Below are positions 28,885 to 37,458 of a stretch of 64,000 bases of DNA, piece by piece. The notes beneath the pieces are model-generated. The model ran no database searches, was not told the origin of the DNA, and saw only the letters and a program-made list of their open reading frames with translations. Position 1 is the first letter of the stretch; each line of letters opens with the position of its first letter. A program made the position numbers and the translations under genes. The stretch comes from Halochromatium salexigens (GTDB lineage Bacteria; Pseudomonadota; Gammaproteobacteria; Chromatiales; Chromatiaceae): positions 1 through 64,000 of the forward strand of contig NZ_NHSF01000067.1 in the NCBI RefSeq assembly GCF_016653295.1. The letters are read 5' to 3'.

Positions 28885-29622
28885 ATGAAAATACAGAGAG
28901 TTGGAATCGCTGCCGCCGCCTCTGGTGCCCTGCTATCGGTATCGATGCTGACAGCGGCTCCTGCCCTCGCGCAGGGGCCCTGGGCGCTCGACGCCAACAT
29001 CGGCGCCGTCTCGAACTATATCTGGCGTGGCGTTAGTCAGACCGGCGACGAAGCCGCCGTTCAAGGTGGTTTGGATCTTTCCCATGAGAGCGGCTTCTAT
29101 GCAGGCACCTGGGCCTCGAACGTCGATTTCGGCGCGGATGAAGCAAACTATGAACTCGATGTCTACGCTGGCTACGACTTCATCCTGCCGAACGATGATT
29201 TCAGTCTCGGACTCAATACCATCTACTACGCCTACCCCGACGGCGACAGCGACATCGACTTTTGGGAGATCGGCATCTCTGGTGGCTATAAATGGGTCTC
29301 GCTCGGCATCCAGTACACGGCCTGGGGTGACGACGACAACGAAGATACCCTATTCGACGAGGGCGATCTCTACTACAGCATCGGTGTTGATGTGCCTTTG
29401 GCCGAAGGCTTCAGCATCGGCGCCTTCGCCGGTTATTACGATTTTGACAATGATGTCAGCGATGACGTCAACGCCGACTACAGCCATTGGGGGGCAACGA
29501 TTAGCAAGGAGGCAGGCGACTTCGGTACCTTCAATTTCACCTATGAGCAAAACGATGGTGGCGACGACGACGTCTGGGACGACGACGCCAAGGTCTGGGT
29601 TGGCTGGAACAAAGCGTTTTGA
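28885..29622 (+). CDS. TorF-family outer membrane protein (putative porin)
   Basis: 245 aa. A Sec signal peptide (residues 1-29, cleaved after APALAQ) precedes ANIGAVSNYIWRGVSQTGDE, the characteristic opening of TorF/Gcw_chp porins. Repeated amphipathic strands follow (YELDVYAGYDF, FWEIGISGGYKW, GVDVPLAEGFSIGAF) and the chain ends in an aromatic residue (WVGWNKAF), typical of outer-membrane beta barrels. Very acidic loops (DDDNEDTLFDEGD, GGDDDVWDDDAK) stand out. With NtrC sites upstream and glnK-amtB downstream, it may serve nitrogen-compound entry across the outer membrane (inference). Confidence 0.85.
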   Translation: MKIQRVGIAAAASGALLSVSMLTAAPALAQGPWALDANIGAVSNYIWRGVSQTGDEAAVQGGLDLSHESGFYAGTWASNVDFGADEANYELDVYAGYDFILPNDDFSLGLNTIYYAYPDGDSDIDFWEIGISGGYKWVSLGIQYTAWGDDDNEDTLFDEGDLYYSIGVDVPLAEGFSIGAFAGYYDFDNDVSDDVNADYSHWGATISKEAGDFGTFNFTYEQNDGGDDDVWDDDAKVWVGWNKAF

Positions 29623-29627
29623 GGGCT

Positions 29628-29643
29628 TGGCTCGCCACTTGCC
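29628..29643 (+). promoter_or_regulatory. Sigma-54 promoter of glnK-amtB
   Basis: TGGCTCGCCACTTGCC begins 6 bp after the porin stop codon and matches TGGCAC-N5-TTGC at 9 of 10 fixed positions with the exact spacing. It lies about 105 bp before glnK. No NtrC dyad was seen within 150 bp upstream, so activation may use the sites near 28.7 kb or read-through from the porin promoter. Confidence 0.7.
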
Positions 29644-29696
29644 GTGGCTTTACCGCACAAGCGCGTAGTGGCAATGGCCGATTTGCCATCGCCTAA

Positions 29697-30086
<390 letters not shown>

Positions 30087-30109
30087 CTTGGCAACGGAGG
30101 AATGTAACA

Positions 30110-31384
30110 ATGGAAGAACCGACCATCCAGCTCGCCTATGCGTTGGATACGTTCTACTTCCTGGTCTCGGGCGCTCTGGTCATGTGGATGGCCGCCGGCT
30201 TCTCGATGCTCGAGGCCGGTCTGGTGCGGGCGAAGAATACCGCCGAGATCCTGACCAAGAACGTGGCCCTGTTCGCGATCGCCAGCATCATGTACATGCT
30301 CATCGGCTACGGGATCATGTACCCGGCCGGCGGCAATGGCATCATCCCGGAGATCAATTGGACCTTCATGTTCATGGACGCGACCAAGGACAACGCGGTC
30401 GACGCCGTGTTGGCCAGTGACGGTGACCTCTACTACTCAGGGCTGTCCGATTTCTTCTTCCAGGTGGTGTTCGTGGCAACCGCCATGTCCATCGTCTCGG
30501 GCGCCGTGGCCGAGCGTATGAAGCTCTGGGCCTTCCTGTTGTTCGCGGTCATCATGACCGGTTTCATCTATCCGGTGCAGGGCTATTGGAAGTGGGGTGA
30601 AGGTTTCCTCCACACGCTGAACTTCCAGGATTTCGCCGGCTCCGGTGTCGTCCATCTCTGCGGGGCCTCGGCGGCACTCGCCGGCGTGCTCCTGCTCGGC
30701 GCGCGCCGCGGCAAGTACGGCAAGGACGGCTCGATCAACGCCATTCCCGGCGCCAACATGCCGCTAGCAACGCTCGGCACCTTCATCCTCTGGCTCGGCT
30801 GGTTCGGCTTCAACGGCGGCTCGCAGCTCGTGGTCTCCAATATCTCAGATGCCAACGCCGTCGCTGGTGTCTTCGTCAACACCAACATGGCGGCCGCCGG
30901 TGGCCTGGTCTTTGCGCTGATCACCGCGCGGCTGATCTTTGGCAAGGCGGATTTGACCATGGCGCTCAATGGTGCCCTGGCCGGTCTGGTGGCGATCACC
31001 GCCGAGCCGCTGACGCCGACCCCATTGGCCGCGACCCTGATCGGCGGCGTCGGTGGCGTCATCGTGGTGTTCTCGATCATCGCCTTGGACAAGTTGCGGA
31101 TCGATGATCCGGTCGGTGCCATCTCGGTGCATGGCGTGATCGGCATGTGGGGCCTGATCGCCGTCCCGATCACCAATGGAGCTGCCGGCATCGTGCCGCA
31201 GTTGATCGGTCTGGTGACGATCTTTGCCTGGGTCTTCATCACCTCGCTCATCATTTGGCTGCTGATCAAGCTGACCATGGGCATCCGCGTCAGCGAAGAG
31301 GAGGAGTACGAGGGTGTCGATGTCGGCGAATGCGGACTCGAGGCCTACCCGGAATTCGTCGGCTCTCGCGGTGGCGGAATCTGA
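30110..31384 (+). CDS. amtB: Ammonium transporter AmtB
   Basis: 424 aa with 11 predicted helices. Conducts ammonium across the inner membrane. Signatures: AGFSMLEAGLVRAKNTAEIL, FAGSGVVHLCGASAALAG (first pore His) and ISVHGVIGMWGLIAVP (second pore His), plus NGGSQLVVSN. No cleavable signal is apparent. The C-terminal tail is EEEYEGVDVGECGLEAYPEF, the segment that couples to GlnK. Strong GGAGG ribosome-binding site and a terminator 33 bp after the stop. Confidence 0.96.
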   Translation: MEEPTIQLAYALDTFYFLVSGALVMWMAAGFSMLEAGLVRAKNTAEILTKNVALFAIASIMYMLIGYGIMYPAGGNGIIPEINWTFMFMDATKDNAVDAVLASDGDLYYSGLSDFFFQVVFVATAMSIVSGAVAERMKLWAFLLFAVIMTGFIYPVQGYWKWGEGFLHTLNFQDFAGSGVVHLCGASAALAGVLLLGARRGKYGKDGSINAIPGANMPLATLGTFILWLGWFGFNGGSQLVVSNISDANAVAGVFVNTNMAAAGGLVFALITARLIFGKADLTMALNGALAGLVAITAEPLTPTPLAATLIGGVGGVIVVFSIIALDKLRIDDPVGAISVHGVIGMWGLIAVPITNGAAGIVPQLIGLVTIFAWVFITSLIIWLLIKLTMGIRVSEEEEYEGVDVGECGLEAYPEFVGSRGGGI

Positions 31385-31416
31385 CCGATAGCGCGGCTGC
31401 GCAATCGACCTTGCAG

Positions 31417-31438
31417 CGGGGCCTTCGGGCCCCGTTTT
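31417..31438 (+). terminator. Rho-independent terminator after amtB
   Basis: CGGGGCC-TTCG-GGCCCCG followed by TTTT. A perfect 7-bp GC stem with a UUCG-type tetraloop, closing the glnK-amtB transcript before the convergent speE. Confidence 0.85.
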
Positions 31439-31541
31439 ACGTTGAGGAGAACATTAGCAAGTACAGCCGGGCGCTGTTTGCTCGGCTGCCGGGGGCTTGA
31501 TGCTCGGGGTTGGGTTGGAAGCCGGGATCAGGTCGCTGTGG

Positions 31542-32414
31542 TCAGGGAGCGTTGCGATCGCTCGTCTCGAATGCGCGCTTGAAGAAGGCCGGCTGGGCCA
31601 GCGCCGCGCGATGGATCTCGGCGGTGTAATACTGGCTCTGGAAGGGGGGCGCTGTGGCCGCCGCGGCGCGAAAGGCCGGCAGCTTGCCCTCGCGACTGGC
31701 CATGGTGGCGCTCCACCAGCCCGACGGATAGATCGCCTGCGGGAAGAACAGGGTGGCGTGGTCCTCGAACCCGGCGGCACACGTATCGGCGTAAATGCCC
31801 TGGATGATATCCATGTGATACAGCGGCGATTCGCTCTGTTGGACCAGCAGGCCACCCGCGGCGAGGGCGCGATGGCAGTCGCGATAGAAGGCGGTGGTGA
31901 ACAGGCCTTCGGCCGGGCCAACCGGGTCGGTGCTGTCGATGATGATCACGTCGAGCGACTGCGCAGGCGCCTGTTGTATCCAGCGAATCCCGTCCTCGAA
32001 CAAGAGCGTAGCACGTGGATCGTGGTTCGATTCGGTCAACTCGGGAAAGAAGATCTCGGCAACGCGGGTGACGCGTTCGTCGATATCGATCTGCACCGCA
32101 GACTCGACCTCGGCGTGGCGCAGGACCTCGCGCAGGGTGCCACAGTCACCGCCGCCGATGATCGCGACCCGCTTGGGGTGGGGGTGGGTGAACAGCGCCG
32201 GATGCGAGAGCATCTCGTGATAGAGGAAGTTCTCTCGGCTCGAGAGCATGGTGAAGCCGTCGATGACCATCAGATGACCGAAGGTCTCGGTGGCGTAGAC
32301 CTCGATGGTCTGGAAAGGGGTCTGTTCGTGATGCACCCGGCCTGTCACGCGCAGTGAAAAGGCACTGCCGGCGGCATCGGCGATCTCGGTGAACCAGTCG
32401 TTTTCGTCAAGCAT
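31542..32414 (-). CDS. speE: Polyamine aminopropyltransferase (spermidine synthase) SpeE
   Basis: 290 aa. Transfers the aminopropyl group of decarboxylated SAM to putrescine. Motifs: MVIDGFTMLSSRENFLYHEM, AIIGGGDCGTLREVLRH (SAM site), DVIIIDSTDPVGPAEGLF and YHMDIIQGIYADTCAA. Note GGGDCGT instead of the usual GGGDGGT, and a variant HMD-I-QGIYAD in place of the common region; the fold is otherwise complete. No speD is nearby. Confidence 0.92.
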   Translation of the reverse strand: MLDENDWFTEIADAAGSAFSLRVTGRVHHEQTPFQTIEVYATETFGHLMVIDGFTMLSSRENFLYHEMLSHPALFTHPHPKRVAIIGGGDCGTLREVLRHAEVESAVQIDIDERVTRVAEIFFPELTESNHDPRATLLFEDGIRWIQQAPAQSLDVIIIDSTDPVGPAEGLFTTAFYRDCHRALAAGGLLVQQSESPLYHMDIIQGIYADTCAAGFEDHATLFFPQAIYPSGWWSATMASREGKLPAFRAAAATAPPFQSQYYTAEIHRAALAQPAFFKRAFETSDRNAP

Positions 32415-32448
32415 GCGCGGGTGATCAGGGGTCGTCTTGAGAAGCGGT

Positions 32449-32784
32449 TTAGCGAGGATAGCGATCGTCGAGATTGGCCGGACAAAGTACGTCGCGCATG
32501 ATGCCGATCAGCTCGAGCAGTTGATCGTTGCGGATGCGATAGAAGATCCGATTGGCCTCCTTGCGCGCGATGATGATGTTCTTATTGCGCAATTGCTCTA
32601 GGTGTTGGGAGATATTGCTCTGCGAGGTGCCAGTGCGCTCGACGATTTCGCCGACCGAGAGTTCATTTTGACCAAGCGAGCAGAGGATCTTCCAGCGTAG
32701 CGGATGGGCCATGGCCTTCAGAGCCATCGCTGTCAGGGTCGTATCCTCGGGGTCGATATGTTCGGCTGGCAGTTCATTCGTCAT
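32449..32784 (-). CDS. ArsR-family regulator with SqrR/BigR-like cysteine pair
   Basis: 111 aa. A winged-helix repressor fold: ALKAMAHPLRWKILCSLGQN, LSVGEIVERTGTSQSNISQH (recognition helix), then wing IIARKEANRIFYRI. Exactly two cysteines occur, Cys35 and Cys101, 66 residues apart. This is the spacing of Cys41/Cys107 in SqrR and Cys42/Cys108 in BigR, which sense per- and polysulfides. Metal-binding CXC motifs of classical ArsR/SmtB are absent. Its ATG overlaps the stop of the REC-PAS gene (TGATG), so it is the last gene of that signalling operon. 34 bp precede speE. Confidence 0.85.
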   Translation of the reverse strand: MTNELPAEHIDPEDTTLTAMALKAMAHPLRWKILCSLGQNELSVGEIVERTGTSQSNISQHLEQLRNKNIIIARKEANRIFYRIRNDQLLELIGIMRDVLCPANLDDRYPR

Positions 32785-33680
32785 CAGTCAGCCTCCAGCG
32801 TCCTGTCACTGTTGGTGGTCGCACTTGCTTCCATGAAAGCATCGCTTTGGATACGCATATACCCGCTCATATCTTTGGCGATGCAAATGATATCCGTGAT
32901 TGTCTCGTTAGTATCTTTGATTGCAGTGCGGGAAAACAAGATCGGCACGCGCCGCCCATCGCTGGCGATGAAGCGCGCCTCGATCTTGGCCAGCGCGCCG
33001 GTGCGGATCAGCGCCTCGAGCCAGGTGCCCATGAAGGCGCCAGCCTCCGCGTCCCCCTCTTCCTCGAAGACGTCGCCGATCGAGAGACCGAGCAGATCGG
33101 ATTCGGGATAGCCAAGCATTCGGCAGGCGGCTGGATTGGTGCTCTTGATCTCGCCCTCGGGCGTGAGCACCAGCAAGGCCTCGCCCATGTGGGTGATGAT
33201 GTTGGCGAGATATTGCCGGGCCTCGGCCAGTTCGGCGGTACGCTCGGCGACCTTGATCTCCAGCTCGTGGTTGAGCGAGCGCTCCTTTTCGATCAGTCTG
33301 AAATAGGTGCTGATCTTATTGATCAGGAGGTTGTCATCGATCGGTTTGAGTAGATAATCGACGGCCCCAACCGCGAACCCGCGTTGCTGGAATTCCTCGG
33401 CCTTGAAGGCTGCGGTAAGGAAAATGATCGGGATATCACGCGAGCGTCGGCGCAGCTTGAGCAATGAGGCGGTCTGAAAGCCGTCCATCTCCGGCATCTG
33501 CACATCGAGGATGATCAGATCGATGTCGCGATGGCTGAGCGTGAGATCGATCGCTTCGCGTCCAGAGGATGCCTCGAGTACCGTTGCTTGTAGGTGCTTC
33601 TCGATCAGCGTGCGCAGGGTGTAGAGGTTATGCGCGTGATCGTCGACGATGAGTAGCTTGTAATCGACTCCGCCCATCAT
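32784..33680 (-). CDS. REC-PAS signalling protein without an output DNA-binding domain
   Basis: 298 aa. N-terminal receiver domain (residues about 8-125): LLIVDDHAHN acidic pocket, phosphoacceptor in LIILDVQMPEMDGF and switch Lys in DYLLKPIDDN. A coiled-coil linker (EKERSLNHELEIKVAERTAE) leads to a PAS domain (about 155-285) with STNPAACRMLGYPESDLLGL and a PAC-like end IICIAKDMSGYM. No kinase, GGDEF or DNA-binding domain follows, so it probably transmits by protein contact. Overlaps the upstream kinase by 4 bp (ATGA). Confidence 0.9.
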   Translation of the reverse strand: MMGGVDYKLLIVDDHAHNLYTLRTLIEKHLQATVLEASSGREAIDLTLSHRDIDLIILDVQMPEMDGFQTASLLKLRRRSRDIPIIFLTAAFKAEEFQQRGFAVGAVDYLLKPIDDNLLINKISTYFRLIEKERSLNHELEIKVAERTAELAEARQYLANIITHMGEALLVLTPEGEIKSTNPAACRMLGYPESDLLGLSIGDVFEEEGDAEAGAFMGTWLEALIRTGALAKIEARFIASDGRRVPILFSRTAIKDTNETITDIICIAKDMSGYMRIQSDAFMEASATTNSDRTLEAD

Positions 33681-36121
33681 GCCGTCTCCTCGATATCCTC
33701 GTTGATCCCAGGGTTGGCCTCAGGTTGCAACGAGGAGTGGATGAGATTCGCCAAGGCGGCCGGTTCGATCGGCTTGTTCAAGAAACAGCACGCCCCCGCT
33801 TCGAGACAGCGCCCTTGCGCTGCTGAATCTAGATCGCCGAGTACAACGATCGGCAGCTCGGTCAGCCACGCCGTCCGCCGAAGATGGGTGATCGTATCAC
33901 AGGTATCCTTGGCATCAAGGCATGCGAGCAGCAGCATCGAACAATCGTGCTCCTCGGAGAGGGTTTCCAAGGCCTCCTCCTCGTCGGCCGCGGTTTGTAC
34001 CTGAAGCCCAAGGGATTCAAGTGCGGCCGTGACCGCGACCAGGCTCTGAACATCGCGCTCGACGAGTAGGACCCAGGCATCGGAGTAGTCTCGAGCCAGG
34101 CTGGAGGCGACCTTGGAGGGGGGCAACGCCAGTTTGTCAGTAGCGTCGATGCCAGGATAAGACCCAAGGGCCGCGCTCTCGGTTGCGCTCGCTCGCTGAG
34201 ACTGCGCGAAGACCTCGGCGGGTGAGGCCGCCTCTTGGGCCTGAATGACCTCGACCGCCGAAAACAAACTGGGATCGCGTGACAGGGGCAGGTAAAGCGT
34301 AAAACAGGAGCCCTGCCCCGGGGTGCTGGTGACCCTGATCTGGCCGCCCAGCAACTGGGCTAGCTCCTTGCTGATCGAGAGTCCGAGACCAGTGCCGCCG
34401 TAGCGCCGCCGCGTCGAGCCATCAGCTTGCCGAAAAGCCTCGAAGATCACCTCCTCCTTGCCCGTGGGGATGCCGAGCCCTGTATCCCTGACCGCGAGCG
34501 CGAGCGGGTAGTGCTGGTCGCCGGCCTTGACGGTGATGGTGACTTGGCCGTGTTGGGTAAATTTCGCGGCGTTGGAGAGAAAGTTCTTCAGGATCTGCCG
34601 GATCTTGGCTTGATCACTGTAGATCTGGGCCGGTGCCGACGCATTGGACTCAACCCTCAGCGCCAGGCCCTTGTCCGAGAAGATGGGGCCGAGCATGCCG
34701 ACGAGTTCGTCGATCATGGGTCGGATCGGCACCCACTCGAGATGAACAGTGACTGCTCCGGCCTCGATGCGCGAGATGTCGAGTACATTATCGATCATCG
34801 TCAGCAGATCGCGGCCGGCCTCGTTGATCACCCTGGCCTGGCGACGTTGGTCATCATCCAATCCCGATTCCTCGGCGGCGAGTAGCTTCGAGAGCAACAG
34901 GATCGAGTTCAAGGGCGTGCGCAGCTCGTGGCTGACATTGGCTAGAAACTCCGATTTGTACTGATTCGATTGCTCCAGCTGGCGCATGTGCTGGCGCTCG
35001 GCGCTCAGATGTTCGGCATGGCTGCGCGCCAAGGCATTGAGCTGCTCACCGAGTTCGCGCACTTCGCTCGGTCCGCGCCAGCAAAACCGCTGCCGATGCT
35101 CTTCACGCAGAATGCCGCGCACACCACTGGTAAGTTCCTGACCGAAGCGCTCGGCGCGTGAGGCGAGCCAGCGCGCGATGATCAGCACCACCAGTATCAA
35201 CACCAACACGATACTCAGCACGCGCCCGACTAGGGCATTGCGGAAGCTGGCGATCGGCGAAGGATCGACCGGTCGTGCGACCCACAGCGGGCGGGCGTTT
35301 TCGGTGAGGAACATCGGCACCCAGAGCAGCGGCGGCCCGTAATCGCCTTTGTAGAGGGCGAGTTTGCCTTCTTCGAAGATGGCCTCTAGGCCAGGAAAAT
35401 CGGCGAATGCAAGCGCCTCTTCGCTAAAGGGCTCGCCGGGGCGCAAATAGCGGCCATCGTCGGTGACCCATAGGGTGTCGCGATAGAAGTTGGCGAGTCC
35501 ACCGACGTCGATCGTCATCAGCAGCAGCCCAAGCGGCTTGTGCTCGCCTTTGGCGCGCTGGCTAACAGGGCTTGCAAGCTGCAGGGTCATCAGTTGCCTC
35601 GGGTCCTCGCGCGCGGCGAAAGAATTGACGCGAATCCGGCTAACGATGACCTCACCGGGTTTCAGTTTGAGTCCTGCGCTGGTGAAGCCGCGGTTTGGCG
35701 GATCGGGCGGATGCTCGGTGGGACGCCATTCCTGGGTCTTGGCGTCGCGCGTGAGCCAGAAACGCTCGTTGCCATCGCCATCAATGAAGAGGATCTCGAT
35801 CAGATCCGCTTGATCGCTAAGCATCTGATTGATCCAGCCCGTGTAACGGGCGCGGGCGAGATCGATGGTCTCTTCATCGCCAGCTTTGCCGAGAATAATG
35901 CCTGGCTCAGGCAGCTTGGCTAGCAGCCGGATCATCTCGTGCCGGCTGGCGAGATGTTGGTCAAGATCGCGAAAATCGGCACGCAGGTTCTGCATGTAGG
36001 CCTTCTGGTAGAACATCGCGGTGCGATCTAACACCAGGGGCAGATTGATCAGCACCGCGACGATCAACGGCACCAAGCCGAATCCGAGTAGCAGCAGTAA
36101 GATGTAATAACGAAGCTTCAT
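33677..36121 (-). CDS. Membrane hybrid sensor histidine kinase with degenerate receiver
   Basis: 814 aa. TM1 (about 5-27) and TM2 (about 305-328, VLSIVLVLILVVLIIARWL) flank a periplasmic sensor of about 275 residues. A HAMP-like/coiled region leads to HisKA with FLANVSHELRTPLNS and HATPase with ILKNFLSNAAKF, VRDTGLGIP and RRRYGGTGLGLSISKELA. The C-terminal receiver (about 690-800) keeps VLLVERD and FLNKPIEP. However, Ala replaces the phosphoacceptor Asp (LLLACLDAKD where LLLDxxMP is expected), so it is probably not phosphorylated. First gene of a three-gene operon. Confidence 0.92.
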   Translation of the reverse strand: MKLRYYILLLLLGFGLVPLIVAVLINLPLVLDRTAMFYQKAYMQNLRADFRDLDQHLASRHEMIRLLAKLPEPGIILGKAGDEETIDLARARYTGWINQMLSDQADLIEILFIDGDGNERFWLTRDAKTQEWRPTEHPPDPPNRGFTSAGLKLKPGEVIVSRIRVNSFAAREDPRQLMTLQLASPVSQRAKGEHKPLGLLLMTIDVGGLANFYRDTLWVTDDGRYLRPGEPFSEEALAFADFPGLEAIFEEGKLALYKGDYGPPLLWVPMFLTENARPLWVARPVDPSPIASFRNALVGRVLSIVLVLILVVLIIARWLASRAERFGQELTSGVRGILREEHRQRFCWRGPSEVRELGEQLNALARSHAEHLSAERQHMRQLEQSNQYKSEFLANVSHELRTPLNSILLLSKLLAAEESGLDDDQRRQARVINEAGRDLLTMIDNVLDISRIEAGAVTVHLEWVPIRPMIDELVGMLGPIFSDKGLALRVESNASAPAQIYSDQAKIRQILKNFLSNAAKFTQHGQVTITVKAGDQHYPLALAVRDTGLGIPTGKEEVIFEAFRQADGSTRRRYGGTGLGLSISKELAQLLGGQIRVTSTPGQGSCFTLYLPLSRDPSLFSAVEVIQAQEAASPAEVFAQSQRASATESAALGSYPGIDATDKLALPPSKVASSLARDYSDAWVLLVERDVQSLVAVTAALESLGLQVQTAADEEEALETLSEEHDCSMLLLACLDAKDTCDTITHLRRTAWLTELPIVVLGDLDSAAQGRCLEAGACCFLNKPIEPAALANLIHSSLQPEANPGINEDIEETA

Positions 36122-36136
36122 GCGGCAGGTTGCCTG

Positions 36137-36544
36137 ATGGGGCGCTGGCTAGACACAACAGTCGGGAGACCCGGTTTGAGCCTCAACAATGGATTACGCG
36201 GTGGAATGGGCGTTGTCGGCTCGCTGTATCGACGCTATCGGCACGGAAACGGTGCCTGGCGTGATGCCCTGCTGGCGCCATTCGTCAGTCCGGGAGATCT
36301 GGTGTTCGACATCGGCGCCCATGTTGGCGATTGTATCGCGAGCTTGCGCCGGCTCAACGCGCGGGTGATCGCAGTCGAGCCGCAGCCGGCACTCGGGCGC
36401 ATGCTACGGATGCTGTACGCTCGAGATACACAAGTGGTGGCGCTGCGGGCGCTCAAGCACTGTCAGCGCCTCGGCGACTATCGTTACAATGCCGCCTTGG
36501 GTGCCAGCGATCGGCTACTGCACCCGGATTGGCCGCTGGATTGA
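36137..36544 (+). pseudogene. FkbM-type methyltransferase N-terminal fragment
   Basis: The first 95 or so residues match the start of an FkbM-family SAM methyltransferase: FVSPGDLVFDIGAHVGDCIA (SAM motif I) and NARVIAVEPQPALGRMLRML. Similarity stops after VVALRAL; the frame continues about 30 unrelated residues to a stop at 36544, whereas full members have 240-300 aa. In another frame (36547-36608) the peptide GRWIEQLPQAANAGDLYAVR ends in a TGA overlapping the next ATG, suggesting the tail of a second lost gene. ATG 36206 is a likelier start than 36137. Confidence 0.6.
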
Positions 36545-36598
36545 GCAGTTGCCACAGGCGGCGAACGCGGGCGATCTCTATGCGGTTCGAGCAGAATC

Positions 36599-37458
36599 AT
36601 GTCCATGACGGAAGCTGCTGTCGCCTTTTGGCTCGCCCGTCCAGGGCAGGGTGAGATGGCTATATCAGCGTCGGTCAGGTCGAGGAGGCGGACACCGAGC
36701 ATGCGGATCTGCTCGGGCAGTCGGTGTTCTGTCTGTATCCGCATCAGACCCGCTACCGGGTTCCCGCCGCCGCCTTGCATCCGCTACCGTCGGGGGTGCC
36801 GGTCGCGCGCGCGGTCCTTGCCGCACAGATGGAAACGGCGATCAACGGCCTCTGGGACGCGCAGCCTCGACTTGGTGACCGCATCGCGATCGTCGGCGCG
36901 GGCACCTTAGGTTGTCTCTGCGGCTGGCTGGCAGGCCAGATACCAGGCTGCGAGGTGCGGCTCATCGATATCAATCCGCGCCGCGCCGAGACTGCCGCCG
37001 CCCTCGGCCTTGACTTTTCCGAACCGGCTGATGCTTGCCCCGACGCCGACTTGGTTATCCATACCAGCGCGACCCAGCAAGGTTTGCTCTCGGCGCTCGC
37101 GCTTGCCGGCGATGAGGCCACCGTGCTCGAGCTGAGCTGGTTTGGTACGCGCGAGGTAACGCTGCCGCTCGGCGCGGCCTTTCATCCGCGCCGGCTCACG
37201 CTGCGCTCATCGCAGGTTGGCCGTCTACCTTTGGGCCAAGGCGCGCGCTGGGACGTGCGTCGGCGCATGCGCTTGGCCTTGTCGTTGCTCACGGAGCCGG
37301 CTTTGGACGTGTTGATCACCGGCGAAGAGGCCTTTATCGAGCTGCCGCGAATCATGGCCGAGCTGAGCAGTGCCCCAGGGGATACACTGATGCAACGCAT
37401 CCGCTACGACTGTAACAATGGCGATGCCGACAAGAGAGCGAGACTGACCAATGTATAG
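36599..37458 (+). pseudogene. Zinc-type alcohol dehydrogenase-like gene with internal deletion
   Basis: The N-terminus MTEAAVAFWLARPGQGEM (frame starting 36599) and the body GYISVGQVEEADTEHADLLG, VFCLYPHQTRYRVPAAALHP onward (frame of 36724) belong to one protein family but lie in different frames. About 70 codons that normally lie between them, including the GISRGTE region, are missing. The Rossmann domain IAIVGAGTLGCLCGWLAGQI and the C-terminus LELSWFGTREVTLPLGAAFH are intact. An in-frame TGA precedes the body. Either a real deletion or an assembly collapse near 36655-36665. It overlaps the PTPS-like gene by 8 bp. Confidence 0.7.

Noticed and set aside
28737-29000. 87-codon minus-strand open frame over the porin start
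   Set aside because: Overlaps the regulatory region and signal peptide of the porin gene; no similarity or ribosome-binding site.
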